Origin: Catellatospora vulcania
GTDB taxonomy: Bacteria; Actinomycetota; Actinomycetes; Mycobacteriales; Micromonosporaceae
Length of the DNA: 64,000 nt
Assembly: GCF_009720385.1 (NCBI RefSeq)
Contig: NZ_WARX01000014.1
Span: 1 to 64,000 of the forward strand
Direction: 5' to 3'
The notes below the pieces were generated by a model. The model was not told the origin of the DNA and did not search any database. It saw only the letters and a list, made by a program, of their open reading frames with translations. Within the stretch, counting starts at the first letter, position 1; the number at the start of each line of letters is the position of its first letter. This document shows, piece after piece, positions 43,836 to 54,914 of this stretch. A program made the translations under genes and the position numbers.

Positions 43836-46634
43836 GTGGTGACACCTCGGATGGCTCGATCAACCCGTTCTCACGATGTCCTGTGCAGGTGGGGGTACGG
43901 CAGCATGAACCGCGACTTCCAGGGGGGCGGAGGTTATCCGCGCGTGCAGCAGCGTACACATCTGCCTCGTGGGCAGGTGACGTTCTTGTTCACCGACATC
44001 GAGGGCTCGACCCGACTGGCCCAGATGCTCGGTGACGGCTACCGGCCGGTGCTCCACGAGCACCGGCGGGTGCTGCGTGCCGTGCTCGCGGCGGCCGGTG
44101 GCGTGGAGCTGTTCACCGAGGGCGACTCCTACTTCTTCGCCTTCGCCGACGCCTCGACCGCGGTGGCGGCGTGCGCCTGCGCGCAGCGGGCGCTGGAGGC
44201 GCACACCTGGTCGGATCCGCAGGCGCAGCCCAAGGTCCGGATGGGCCTCCACACCGGACTCGCCCAGCCGCACGGCGGCGAGTACGCCAGCCCCGAGGTG
44301 CACCGCGCCGCCCGGGTCGCCGCGGCGGCGCACGGCGGGCAGATCCTGCTGTCGGCGTCGACCGCCGAGGCCGCCGCGCTGCCGGACCAGGCCTGGCTGC
44401 TGGACCTGGGGCTGCACCGGCTGCGCGGCTTCGACGGCCGCGAGCGCCTGTTCCAGCTCGTGGCGCCCGAACTGGAGCAGCACTTCCCGCGCCCGCGCAC
44501 CGAGCGCACCGCGCCGCACAACCTGCCCAGCCCGCTGACCTCGTTCGTGGGACGGCACCCGGAGCGCGCCGAACTGGCCGAACTGCTGTCGGCGCACCGG
44601 CTGGTGACCGTGGTCGGCGCGGGCGGCGCGGGCAAGTCGCGGCTGGCCGTGGCCGTCGCGCACGACCTCGTCGAGTCCTATCCGGATGGCATCTGGAGCG
44701 TCGACGTCGCCGGTGTCACCGACCCCGGCCTGCTGGCGTTCACCGTCGCCACGGTGCTGGGCCTGCGCCCGGAGCCGGGCCGCCCGGTCGTCGAGACGCT
44801 CGTCGAGCACACCTCGACCCGGCGGCTGATGCTGCTGCTGGACACCTGCGAGGCGCAGGTGGGCGTCGTCGCGCCGCTGGTGGCACAGCTGCTGGCAGGT
44901 GCGCGTGAGGTGACCGTGCTGGCCACCAGCCGGGAGCCGCTGGGCATCGCGGGCGAGCTGGTCTGGCGCATCCCGCCGCTGTCGCTGTCGCCCGCCGCGG
45001 GCGGCGCCGTCAGCGACGCGGTGACGCTGCTGGCCGAGCGCACCGCGGCGGCCCGGGGCGGCCGCGCGGTCGAGCCGGCGGAGCTGGCTGACCTGGCCCG
45101 GGTGGCGGCCCGCCTGGACGGGCTGCCGCTGGCCATCGAGCTGGCCGCGGCCCGGTTGCGGGTGCTGTCCGGCGGCGAGCTGGCGGCCCGGCTGCACGCC
45201 GAACTGACCGCGGAGGAGAGCGACCCGCTGCGGGCCCTGGACGCGGGCGGGCCGCATTCGGGCGCGCACGCCCGGCACGCCACCATGCAGGCCACCGTGA
45301 CCTGGTCCTACCGCACCCTGCCGGACGACGCGGCACGCCTGCTGCGCTGGCTGTCGGTCTTCGCCGGGCCGGTCAGCCTGGCCGGGGTGGAGTGGCTGAT
45401 GGACGGCGACCCGCTCGGCCCGCTCACCGTGCTGGTGGACAAGTCGCTGGTGCAGGCCGAGCCGGGCGCGCACGGCACGACCTACCGGATGCTCGACCCG
45501 ATCCGGGGGTACGCCGCCCGGCGCCTGGCCGCGCACGGCGAGGAGGCGGCGGCCCGGGACCGGCACGTGGCCTGGGCGCTGCGCGCGCTGCAGGCGGTCG
45601 GGCGGGGCCCGGACGGGCAGCCGGTGACCCTGTCGCTGTACTCGATCGACCCGTTCGCCGCGGAGCTGCGCGCCGCGCTGCGCTGGTGCGGCACCGGCGG
45701 CAGCGCCCGCTCCGGGCTGCAGATCTCCTGCGGGCTGGATCAGTGGTGGCGCGAGCGGGGCCTGGCCCGGGAGGGCCGGCTGTGGCTGTTCCGGCTGTAC
45801 GCGCGCCTGTCCGAGACCGGTGAGCAGGTGCCCGACGCCGAACTGGCCCGCGCCTATCACGCGCACTCGGGCCACGCCGCCGTCGACGGCGAGTTCGTCG
45901 AGGAGCTGCGGTTCAGCCGCCGCGCCGAGGCCGCGGGCCGCCGCGCGGGCGACCCGGGCCTGCTGGCGCGCGTGCTGGCCGGGCGCTCGGGCGCGCTGCG
46001 CGACGCGGGCCAGCCCGACGACGCCGAGCAGGCCTGCCGTGAGGTGCTCGCCTGGGCGACCCGCTACGAGGTCGCGCCGGACGCGCTGTTCGCGGTGTGC
46101 AACCTGGCCGAGCTGCTGTGGCTGCGCGGCGCGCTGGACGAGGCCGCCACGCTGCTGGCCGCCTCCCGCCAACTGGAGCAGCTGCGCCCGGCCGAGCGCG
46201 GGCGGCGCACCCTGGACCTGCTGCTGGGCATGGTGGCGCTGCGCCGGGGCGACCTGGTGGCCGCGCACGAGCACCTGACCGTGGCGCTGCGCTCGCGGAT
46301 GGCGTACGGCTTCCACGGGCGGGCCTGTGTGGCCGTCAAGGCGATGGCGGCACGGTGTGTGCAGGGCGGGGACGCGATGACGGCGGCGACGCTGTTCGGC
46401 GCGGCCGAGTCGACGACCGTGCGGCTGCACTGCGGTCCGGGCATCTTCGCGCCGTTCTGGACGGCGCAGCAGGAGGCGGCCCGGGTAGCGCTGGGGGATG
46501 CGGTCTTCGACGAGGCGTACGCCCGCGGGGCGGCGCTGTCGCTGGGGGAGACGGCCTCGCTGGCGCTGGCGGTGGAGCACCCGGATCTCGCGGTGGACTC
46601 CAGCCGCTTCGCCGAGCTGCCCAGCGGCTCCTGA
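43836..46634 (+). CDS. Class III cyclase-homology/NB-ARC ATPase/TPR regulator
   Basis: A 932-residue multidomain protein. A cyclase-homology domain (about residues 45-215) contains VTFLFTDIEGSTRLAQ and ELFTEGDSYFFAF. An NB-ARC-type ATPase follows: Walker A VVGAGGAGKSRLAVAV near residue 262 and Walker B RRLMLLLDTCEAQ, then LATSREPLGIAG. The C-terminal 380 residues are TPR-like helices. There is no LuxR or SARP DNA-binding domain. The usual transition-state Asn is His (SPEVHRAARV), so cyclase activity is doubtful. Start uncertain; ATG at 43905 is possible. Confidence 0.78.
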   Translation: MVTPRMARSTRSHDVLCRWGYGSMNRDFQGGGGYPRVQQRTHLPRGQVTFLFTDIEGSTRLAQMLGDGYRPVLHEHRRVLRAVLAAAGGVELFTEGDSYFFAFADASTAVAACACAQRALEAHTWSDPQAQPKVRMGLHTGLAQPHGGEYASPEVHRAARVAAAAHGGQILLSASTAEAAALPDQAWLLDLGLHRLRGFDGRERLFQLVAPELEQHFPRPRTERTAPHNLPSPLTSFVGRHPERAELAELLSAHRLVTVVGAGGAGKSRLAVAVAHDLVESYPDGIWSVDVAGVTDPGLLAFTVATVLGLRPEPGRPVVETLVEHTSTRRLMLLLDTCEAQVGVVAPLVAQLLAGAREVTVLATSREPLGIAGELVWRIPPLSLSPAAGGAVSDAVTLLAERTAAARGGRAVEPAELADLARVAARLDGLPLAIELAAARLRVLSGGELAARLHAELTAEESDPLRALDAGGPHSGAHARHATMQATVTWSYRTLPDDAARLLRWLSVFAGPVSLAGVEWLMDGDPLGPLTVLVDKSLVQAEPGAHGTTYRMLDPIRGYAARRLAAHGEEAAARDRHVAWALRALQAVGRGPDGQPVTLSLYSIDPFAAELRAALRWCGTGGSARSGLQISCGLDQWWRERGLAREGRLWLFRLYARLSETGEQVPDAELARAYHAHSGHAAVDGEFVEELRFSRRAEAAGRRAGDPGLLARVLAGRSGALRDAGQPDDAEQACREVLAWATRYEVAPDALFAVCNLAELLWLRGALDEAATLLAASRQLEQLRPAERGRRTLDLLLGMVALRRGDLVAAHEHLTVALRSRMAYGFHGRACVAVKAMAARCVQGGDAMTAATLFGAAESTTVRLHCGPGIFAPFWTAQQEAARVALGDAVFDEAYARGAALSLGETASLALAVEHPDLAVDSSRFAELPSGS

Positions 46635-46651
46635 GCCGGCCCCGAACGCAG

Positions 46652-46696
46652 TCCTGCGCAGCCTTCCCGGAGACGGATCGGGAAGCCTGCGCAGGA
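46652..46696. terminator. Bidirectional hairpin between convergent genes
   Basis: An 18-bp stem (46652-46669 with 46679-46696, arm TCCTGCGCAGCCTTCCCG) has one mismatch and a 9-base loop. It lies between the cyclase-NB-ARC and phospholipase genes. No T-run. Confidence 0.65.
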
Positions 46697-46712
46697 ACCG
46701 CGGGGGCGGGCG

Positions 46713-47246
46713 TCAGTTGTTCTCGGCGGCGGCGCGCAGAGCGTCGTCCTTCAGCTTCTGCGCCTTGGCGATGTCGGCCTGGCTCACGGCGCCGACGCTG
46801 CCGAAGGCCTTGACGGCCTGGTAGTAGGTCCAGGCGAGGCTCGTGCAGGCGGGTCGTACGACGGCGTTGTACGTCGCGCACTTGCGCTTGAGGTCCTCGT
46901 AGAACGCGCTGTCCAGCCGGGCCTTGTTCGCGGAGAACTGGCCCATCGCCTTGTAGTTGCGGTAGTTGAAGTCGTGGCGGTAGCAGGACAGCTTGAAGTC
47001 GAAGCCGAGCGGGTTGTCCGGGCTGGTGGAGCAGTAGTCGGTGCTCCAGTCGAAGGCGTACGCCGCCCACGCGCCCTGGTTCTGCCGGCCGCTGTTCCAG
47101 GCGTTGTAGCTGCCGACGCTGGTCTGCGACCAGCTGGACATGACGGACAGCTTCTCGGCGGGGGTCACCGCCTGAGCCGGTGCGGCGATCGCGAGAACGG
47201 CGATCACCGCGGCCGCGGGGGCGAGCAGCAGGCGCAGGCGTGACAT
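46713..47246 (-). CDS. Secreted prokaryotic phospholipase A2
   Basis: A 177-residue exported enzyme with a signal peptide (MSRLRLLLAPAAAVIAVLAI, cleavage near AQA-VTP). The catalytic motif is LSCYRHDFNYRNYK (His-Asp pair) near residue 107, with cysteines positioned for the two disulphides of the group XIV fold (YCSTS, KCATY, RPACTS). It would release a fatty acid from phospholipids. GAGGTGAAGCC precedes the ATG at 47246. Confidence 0.88.
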   Translation of the reverse strand: MSRLRLLLAPAAAVIAVLAIAAPAQAVTPAEKLSVMSSWSQTSVGSYNAWNSGRQNQGAWAAYAFDWSTDYCSTSPDNPLGFDFKLSCYRHDFNYRNYKAMGQFSANKARLDSAFYEDLKRKCATYNAVVRPACTSLAWTYYQAVKAFGSVGAVSQADIAKAQKLKDDALRAAAENN

Positions 47247-47386
47247 GGCTTCACCTCGGCGAATAGGGTTCGTCAGGGGTTCAACGAGCCGGTCGGCCGA
47301 TGCGGGGATGGAGCATCGGTGGAGCTGAATGTAGTCGTTGCGGCCATGTTTCGGAAGTGTTGATTTTTCCGGCGCTGCAAGGACAT

Positions 47387-47414
47387 GCAACCCCGCTGCA
47401 CATGCCTTACGTCC
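47387..47414 (+). promoter_or_regulatory. ECF (SigE-type) promoter of the second sigma operon
   Basis: GCAACC, a 17-base spacer and CGTCC (47410-47414) repeat the pattern found at 14698-14725. It lies 30 bases before the sigma gene. Shared motifs suggest autoregulation or cross-talk between the two sigma factors. Confidence 0.5.
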
Positions 47415-47443
47415 CCTGGCCGGAGACGACGGGAAGGGACTAC

Positions 47444-47944
47444 GTGAAGCGCGAGGACGAACCGGAGTACCGGGAGTACGTGGCGGCACGGCTGGAGAGC
47501 CTGCGGCGCATCGCGTTCCTGCTGTGCCACGACTGGCACGCCGCCGACGACCTGGTGTCGACGGTGCTGCTGAAGCTGTACCGGTCCTGGTCACGGGTCC
47601 GCCGGGCGGACAACGTGGACGCCTACGTGCGCGGCATGCTCACCAACGCCTGGCTGGACGAGCGGCGTCGGCCGTGGCGCCGGGAACGGCCGGAGGCGGA
47701 CCTGCCCGAGGCCGTGGCCGCGCCGGTGGAGCCCGGTGACCGCGGTGCCATCGGCCGGCTGCTGCGCGGGCTGGGTCCGCGTCAGCGGGCGGTGGTGGTG
47801 CTGCGCTTCTACTGCGACCTGTCGGTCGAGCAGACCGCGGGTCTGCTCGGCATCTCCGAGGGAACCGTGAAGAGCCAGTCGGCTCGGGGGCTCGAGACCC
47901 TGCGTGGCCTGGCGACCGAGGCGAATGCAGAGGAATGGCGATGA
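47444..47944 (+). CDS. SigE-family ECF RNA polymerase sigma factor
   Basis: A 166-residue two-domain sigma factor: AARLESLRRIAFLLCHDWHA and LVSTVLLKLYRSWSRV in region 2, LLRGLGPRQRAVVVLRFYCD and GLLGISEGTVKSQSARGLET in region 4. GTG at 47444 follows GGAAGGGA. The next gene overlaps by ATGA. It is a paralogue of the sigma factor at 14751-15275. Confidence 0.9.
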   Translation: MKREDEPEYREYVAARLESLRRIAFLLCHDWHAADDLVSTVLLKLYRSWSRVRRADNVDAYVRGMLTNAWLDERRRPWRRERPEADLPEAVAAPVEPGDRGAIGRLLRGLGPRQRAVVVLRFYCDLSVEQTAGLLGISEGTVKSQSARGLETLRGLATEANAEEWR

Positions 47945-48708
47945 ACGATTACCGCAACACCATGGAGGAGTACGTGGGCACCGCCCCGCGTACGGCCATC
48001 GACGTCGACGATCTGGTCGTGCGGGGGCGGCGCGCGCAGCGGGGCCGCCGGCTCGCCGCGGCCACGGGCGGGCTGGCGCTGTCGGCGGTCGCGGCGCTGT
48101 CCGCGGTGAGCCTGCTCGGCGCGCCGGGCGCAGGGCCGCAGGTGCCCGCCGTGGCTTCGGTGGCGGCGTCCACGACCGCGGAGACGCCCGACCAGACGGC
48201 TCAGCGGCTGCTGGCGGTCCTCAAGACGGCGATCTCCCGGGAGGCCCCCGGGGCGACCGGGCTGGAGACGCTGCAGCGGCAGATGCACCAGTGCCAGCCG
48301 GACGCGGTGCCGTCCGCACGGCTCGTGCCCTACGACGCCGCGACCTTCGACACCGCCTGCCCCGCCGACTCCCCGCTGCACCAGCTGCGCGAGCAGAACT
48401 TCGACTGGCTGGGGCAGATCACCGTCGGGGACGTCACCGCGTCCGTGCGCATCCACGTCGGCCGCGTTCCCGTCATCGACCCGCCGGGCGAGCAACCGGA
48501 GCAGCGGCCCGAGCTGGCCGGCAAAACGCCCGGCGGCGAGGGGGTGCCGGCGACATCGCCGGGCGTCATGGTGCAGGCGAACGATGTGGTGGTGGAGGTG
48601 GTGAAGCCGGACGGGACCGACTTCTTCGTCGGGCACCCGGAGAAGCAGCCGCTGCTCCTGGCCGAGCTGTGGCAGGCCGTCGGCCTGGACCCGGAGCTGC
48701 ACCTCTGA
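47941..48708 (+). CDS. Single-span membrane partner of the sigma factor
   Basis: A 255-residue protein: about 35 cytosolic residues with a basic patch (RGRRAQRGRRLAAATG), a membrane segment at about residues 36-58, and an exported region with three cysteines (MHQCQPDA, DTACPADSP). It has the same layout as the protein at 15272-16129, though not obviously the same sequence. Overlap with the sigma gene suggests it modulates that sigma factor. Confidence 0.68.
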   Translation: MNDYRNTMEEYVGTAPRTAIDVDDLVVRGRRAQRGRRLAAATGGLALSAVAALSAVSLLGAPGAGPQVPAVASVAASTTAETPDQTAQRLLAVLKTAISREAPGATGLETLQRQMHQCQPDAVPSARLVPYDAATFDTACPADSPLHQLREQNFDWLGQITVGDVTASVRIHVGRVPVIDPPGEQPEQRPELAGKTPGGEGVPATSPGVMVQANDVVVEVVKPDGTDFFVGHPEKQPLLLAELWQAVGLDPELHL

Positions 48709-48714
48709 CAGGGA

Positions 48715-48749
48715 GAAGGGCGCCCACCGGATCACGGTGGGCGCCCTTC
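48715..48749. terminator. Bidirectional hairpin between convergent genes
   Basis: A perfect 15-bp stem (GAAGGGCGCCCACCG at 48715-48729 with 48735-48749) around GATCA follows the sigma partner gene and the GHL10 gene, which converge. Confidence 0.75.
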
Positions 48750-48788
48750 CCGTCGGAGCACGCGAGGGGGCGCGTGCTCACCCCCGGA

Positions 48789-50432
48789 TCAGGGGACGTA
48801 GCGGGCCGGGCTGGGCAGGCTCTCGTTGTAGAGCCGGTCCAGCGAGGTGACGAAGTAGGTGTAGCGCTGCCCGGCCACCGCCGTCGTGTCGGTGAACGTC
48901 GTGCCGCGGGTCGTCGCGATCAGGTTCGTCGCGTCGGCGAAGTCGCAGCCGCTCGGCAGGATCCGCAGCCCGTCGAGGCGGTAGACCGCGTACGAGGTGG
49001 CCGTGCCGAACGGGCCGGCTCCGTCGGCCAGCGGCTGCCACTTCAGCGCCACGCCGGCGTCGCCGCGCTCGGCCTTGGTGACGACCGGGAACAGCAGCGG
49101 CTTGCTGGGCAGGTGCGACATGGTCGGCACCAGGGCCGGCTTGCTGTAGTGGTCGGCCGCGTACAGGTCGGTGGCGCCGATCCGGTTGGCCCGCACCTGC
49201 ACCGCGCTGAAGTGCACGTTGCCGGACACGTTGTAGTCGCGGTTGAAGGTGAGGTGCCTGCTCATCTCGGCCGGGTCGAACCATGCCGCGGGCTGGCCCG
49301 CGGTAGCGATCTTGTAGTCGGCCTGCCCGATGTAGAGCTGCGTGTTCGTGCCGGCGACCACGTCGGACCACCACGGGACGAGCTTGGCGTAGTCGGCCAC
49401 GGCCAGCCCGATGTTCCAGTAGATCTGCGGCACGATGTAGTCCAGCCACCCCTCCTTGACCCACTTGCGGGTGTCGGCGAAGTTGGCGTCGTAGGACTGG
49501 GTGCCGTTGGTCTCCGAGCCCAGCGGGTCGGCGGCCTTGTTGCGCCAGATGCCGAACGGGCTGACGCCGAACTTCACCCACGGCTTGGCGGCCTTGATGC
49601 GCCCGCTCATCTCGTGCACCAGCAGGTCGATGTTGTTGCGCCGCCAGTCGGCCTTGCTCGCGAAGCCGGCCCCGTACTGCTCGAACGTGGCCTGGTCGCC
49701 GAAGTCCTGCCCGGCCGCCGGGTACGGGTAGAAGTAGTCGTCGAAGTGCACGCCGTCGATGTCGTAGTTCTCGACCGCGTGCATCATCGCGTCCTGCACG
49801 TACTCGCGTACCTCCGGGATGCCCGGGTTGTAGTAGAGCCGGCTGCCGGCCGCGTTGAGCGGGTAGGCGACCGCCCACTCGGGGTGCTCGCGGGCCGGGT
49901 GGCCGGGCGCGAGGTTGTTGACGTCGGTGCCCGCGCCCATGCCGGTGGCGCTGGTCGGCATGGAGATGCGGTACGGGTTGAACCAGGCGTGGAACTCCAG
50001 GTTGCGGGCGTGCGACTCGGCGACCAGGAAGGCCAGCGGGTCCCAGCCCGGCCCGACGTTGTCGCGCTTGCCGGTCAGCCACTCCGACCAGGGCTCGTAG
50101 GGCGAGGGCCAGAACGCGTCCGCGGTCGGCCGGATCTGCACCACGACAGCGTTGTGGTTGAGCCGCGCAGCGAGGTCGAGCCAGCCGCGGTACTCGGCCT
50201 TGAGCTCCTCCTCGGCCTTGCCGGGAGCGCTCGGCCAGTCGATGTTCACCACGCTGGCGATCCACATCGCCCGCAGCTCGCGCTTGGGCAGTGCGGGGTT
50301 GAGCGTGCACTCCGTCGTGTCCGGCGAGGCCGCTTGCGCTGCGGACAGCGGGTCGGCCTGCGCGCCGCCGGGCACCAGCAGCGCGCCGAGCAGCGCTGTC
50401 GCGGCCGCGGCCGCGATCAGTCTCATGCGCAT
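48789..50432 (-). CDS. Secreted GHL10-type glycosyl hydrolase
   Basis: A 547-residue exported protein with a signal peptide (RLIAAAAATALLGALLVPGG). The TIM-barrel GHL10 domain includes ELRAMWIASVVNIDWPS, AVVVQIRPTADAFWPS, FHAWFNPYRISM and the likely catalytic VENYDIDGVHFDDYFYPYP. The last 100 residues form a fibronectin-III-like module (ALKWQPLADGAGPF, AVYRLDG, GQRYTYFVTSLD). It would act on peptidoglycan-derived or other polysaccharide outside the cell. GGAGG lies 7 bases before the ATG at 50432. Confidence 0.87.
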   Translation of the reverse strand: MRMRLIAAAAATALLGALLVPGGAQADPLSAAQAASPDTTECTLNPALPKRELRAMWIASVVNIDWPSAPGKAEEELKAEYRGWLDLAARLNHNAVVVQIRPTADAFWPSPYEPWSEWLTGKRDNVGPGWDPLAFLVAESHARNLEFHAWFNPYRISMPTSATGMGAGTDVNNLAPGHPAREHPEWAVAYPLNAAGSRLYYNPGIPEVREYVQDAMMHAVENYDIDGVHFDDYFYPYPAAGQDFGDQATFEQYGAGFASKADWRRNNIDLLVHEMSGRIKAAKPWVKFGVSPFGIWRNKAADPLGSETNGTQSYDANFADTRKWVKEGWLDYIVPQIYWNIGLAVADYAKLVPWWSDVVAGTNTQLYIGQADYKIATAGQPAAWFDPAEMSRHLTFNRDYNVSGNVHFSAVQVRANRIGATDLYAADHYSKPALVPTMSHLPSKPLLFPVVTKAERGDAGVALKWQPLADGAGPFGTATSYAVYRLDGLRILPSGCDFADATNLIATTRGTTFTDTTAVAGQRYTYFVTSLDRLYNESLPSPARYVP

Positions 50433-50593
50433 GAGAATTCCTCCATTGGCAATGTGCAGTCCGAAGAAAACTTTCACCATCCAGCCAAGAACGCAAGAGT
50501 CTCTATAGGTACGGTTCCCGAGCACTTCTCATCTGCCGCTACCATCTGGCGGACGGTGGCACGGTGTCGCCGGCCACAGGTGGGGAGCTGACA

Positions 50594-51919
50594 ATGTCCT
50601 ACTCCGACTACGGTTCGCGCCGCGACGAGCCGGAGGACCACCCGACGGAACCGTGGCGGCGGCCGGTGGAGGACGACGGGCGCGGCCGACAGCCGGCTGC
50701 GCCGACCTCCGGCGCCAATGGAACTTATCCCCAGCAATACGGCTATCCCCAGCAGAACAGTGGTTATCCACAGCAGCCGGGTTATCCACCGGCGGGAGGT
50801 TATCCACAGGACGGCGGATACGGCGGGCCCGGTGGAAACTCGGGCGGACACCCCCAGCAAGGACGCGCCGGATACCCCTCACAGGGTGGATATCCGCAGG
50901 CAGGGGGCTATTCGCAGCAGGACGCGCCGGGTGCTCAGGGTGGTTATCCACAGCAGGGTGGCCATGGTCGCCAGGACGGCGGTTACCCACAGCATGGTGA
51001 TGGTTACCCACAGCAGGGTGGATACGGCCAGGGCGGATATCCACAGCAGGGTGGGTACGGTGCACAGCCCGGCCAGGGCGGCTACGGCTCGCAAGGCGGC
51101 CACGCCCAGGGCGGCTACGGCGGCCAGCAGCAGGGCGGGTACCCCCAGCAGGCCTACGGCCAGCCCGCGGCGTACGGCCAGCCCGCCGGCCAGGGCGGTT
51201 ACCAGGGCGGCTACCCGCAGCAGGGCGGCTTCCTGGGCGACGTGAGCGTCGACGACGACCCGTTCGCCGGGCACGAACCGCGCAGCAAGCGCCGCCACGA
51301 CCCGGACCCGCCGTACAAGAAGTCCCGCAAGGGCCTGTGGATCACGCTGGTGGTGCTGCTGGTGCTGTGCGGCGGCGGCGCCGGCGGGGCGTACTACTTC
51401 CTCAGCGGAGTCGTCGACGACGTCGAGAAGACGGTCGAGACCGCCGCGACGATCACGGTGAAGGAGCCGACCCAGCTCGGCGGGCGGTTGAAGAACACCT
51501 CGCCCGATCTGGTGAAAGCCGCCAAGGAGCTGGGCACCCAGATGACCAGCGACGAGCTCGGGGTGACCGCCACCGTCTCGGCCTTCTACGGGGACGTGAA
51601 GACCAAGAACATGGTCATGGCGTTCGCCGCGGCGGTGCCGGTGCTGAACCAGGAGAAGGAGATGGACGGGTTCACCAAGGCGGTGGTCGGCGACTCCAAG
51701 GTGACCGAGCCGTGGGTGGACGTGCCCGCCGGGCCGCTCGGCGGCCTGGCCAAGTGCGCCGGGATGACGTCGGACAACACGCCGATGGCCGTCTGCGTGT
51801 GGATCGACGCCGGCAGCGTCGGTTCGATCATGTACTTCGACAAGAAGGTCGCCGACGTGAAGGCGAAGTTCGCCGGCGAGCGCGGCCAACTGGAGACCAA
51901 GACCGAGCCGAAGGCCTGA
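50594..51919 (+). CDS. Membrane protein with Gly-Tyr-Pro-Gln repeat region
   Basis: A 441-residue protein. Residues 1-210 are low-complexity repeats of [10 protein letters not shown] type; a basic stretch (KKSRKGLW) leads into a membrane segment ([21 protein letters not shown]), then a 160-residue exported domain ([38 protein letters not shown] with a cysteine pair). It may tie envelope sensing to a disordered cytosolic region. In the first half of the repeat the codons are TAT and CCA rather than the genome's usual TAC and CCG. Confidence 0.75.
   Translation: MSYSDYGSRRDEPEDHPTEPWRRPVEDDGRGRQPAAPTSGANGTYPQQYGYPQQNSGYPQQPGYPPAGGYPQDGGYGGPGGNSGGHPQQGRAGYPSQGGYPQAGGYSQQDAPGAQGGYPQQGGHGRQDGGYPQHGDGYPQQGGYGQGGYPQQGGYGAQPGQGGYGSQGGHAQGGYGGQQQGGYPQQAYGQPAAYGQPAGQGGYQGGYPQQGGFLGDVSVDDDPFAGHEPRSKRRHDPDPPYKKSRKGLWITLVVLLVLCGGGAGGAYYFLSGVVDDVEKTVETAATITVKEPTQLGGRLKNTSPDLVKAAKELGTQMTSDELGVTATVSAFYGDVKTKNMVMAFAAAVPVLNQEKEMDGFTKAVVGDSKVTEPWVDVPAGPLGGLAKCAGMTSDNTPMAVCVWIDAGSVGSIMYFDKKVADVKAKFAGERGQLETKTEPKA
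50725..51045 (+). repeat. Run of DnaA-box matches inside the GYPQ repeat
   Basis: TTATCCACA occurs exactly at 50764-50772, 50800-50808 and 50944-50952. Matches of 8/9 are at 50725 (TTATCCCCA), 50782 (TTATCCACC), 50983 and 51004 (TTACCCACA) and 51037 (ATATCCACA), all on the plus strand. They come from the codons GGT TAT CCA CAG. Binding by DnaA is inference. Confidence 0.6.
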
Positions 51920-51933
51920 CCCCCGGCACATGC

Positions 51934-51969
51934 AGCGCCGCCCGCGACCGGCTGGTCACGGGCGGCGCT
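51934..51969. terminator. Bidirectional hairpin between convergent genes
   Basis: AGCGCCGCCCG (51934-51944) pairs with 51959-51969, extended by an inner ACC/GGT, and is followed by TTTCC. It separates the GYPQ-repeat gene from korB. Confidence 0.7.
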
Positions 51970-51988
51970 TTCCTGTGTCAGCCGACGG

Positions 51989-53012
51989 CTACAGGATCGT
52001 CCAGGTGTCGCCGGAGTTGAGCAGCGCGGCCAGATCCGCCTCGGGCTCGCCGGCCTTCGCCTTCGCCGCGTCGAGCTGGTTGCGCACCAGCTCGTCGTAG
52101 GACGGGCGGCGCACCGAGCGGAACACGCCCACCGGGGTGTGCCGGAGGTCCGGCCCGGCCAGCCGGGACAGCGCGAACGCGTACGCCGGGTCCTCGGCGT
52201 GGGCGTCGTGCGTGAGCACCTCGCCCGCGTCGACCTGGTCGGCCTCGCTCACGGCCAGCCCGAAACTGCCCGCCGGGTGGGTGACCACGTGCGAGCCGTC
52301 CTTGCCGAACGTGATCGGCTGCCCGTGCTCCAGCCGGATCAGGTAGGCGTCGCGCGTCTCCGGGTCCTTGAGCACCTCGAACGCGCCGTCGTTGAAGATG
52401 TTGCAGTTCTGGTAGATCTCCACGAACGCCGAACCCTGGTGCTCGGCCGCCTGGCGCAGCACCGACTGCAGGTGCTTGCGGTCGGAGTCGATGGTGCGGG
52501 CGACGAAGGAGGCTTCCGCGCCCAGCGCCAGCGAGATCGGGTTGAACGGCGCGTCCGACGAGCCGGTCGGCGTGGACTTGGTGACCTTGCCGATCTCGCT
52601 GGTGGGCGAGTACTGGCCCTTGGTCAGACCGTAGATCTTGTTGTTGAACAGCAGGATCTTGATGTTCACGTTGCGGCGCAGCGCGTGGATCAGGTGGTTG
52701 CCGCCGATGGACAGCGCGTCGCCGTCACCGGTCACCACCCACACGGTCAGGTCCGGGCGCGACACCGACAGGCCGGTGGCGATCGCCGGGGCCCGGCCGT
52801 GGATCGAGTGCATGCCGTACGTGTTCAGGTAGTACGGGAAGCGCGAGGAGCAGCCGATGCCCGAGACGAAGACCGTGCGCTCGCGAGGGATGCCCAGCTC
52901 GGGCAGGAAGGTCTGCATCGCGGCCAGGATCGCGTAGTCACCGCAACCCGGGCACCAGCGCACCTCCTGGTCGGACTTGAAGTCCTTCGCCGACAGCTGG
53001 ACCGGCAGCGCG

Positions 53013-53020
<8 letters not shown>
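51989..53020 (-). CDS. korB: 2-oxoacid:ferredoxin oxidoreductase, beta subunit
   Basis: A 343-residue thiamine-diphosphate subunit. VRWCPGCGDYAILAAMQ carries the CxxC, and the ThDP motif runs VTGDGDALSIGGNH to LLFNNKIYGLTKGQYSP. With KorA it converts 2-oxoglutarate (or another 2-oxoacid) to the acyl-CoA, reducing ferredoxin, as the anaerobic-type alternative to the oxoglutarate dehydrogenase complex. Its start overlaps the end of korA by 8 bases. Confidence 0.92.

Positions 53021-54914
<1,894 letters not shown>

Noticed and set aside
43860-46580. Long minus-strand ORF opposite the cyclase-NB-ARC gene
   Set aside because: Shadow frame without domains; the opposite strand has intact Walker and cyclase motifs.
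47904-50591. Long plus-strand ORF spanning the sigma partner and GHL10 genes
   Set aside because: Shadow frame crossing two well-supported genes on both strands.
50725-51045. Chromosomal origin of replication
   Set aside because: No dnaA, dnaN or AT-rich unwinding region nearby, and the boxes lie within an open coding frame.
50720-51230. Possible CRISPR-like array in the GYPQ region
   Set aside because: The repeats are in-frame codon repeats of irregular length with no unique spacers of constant size.
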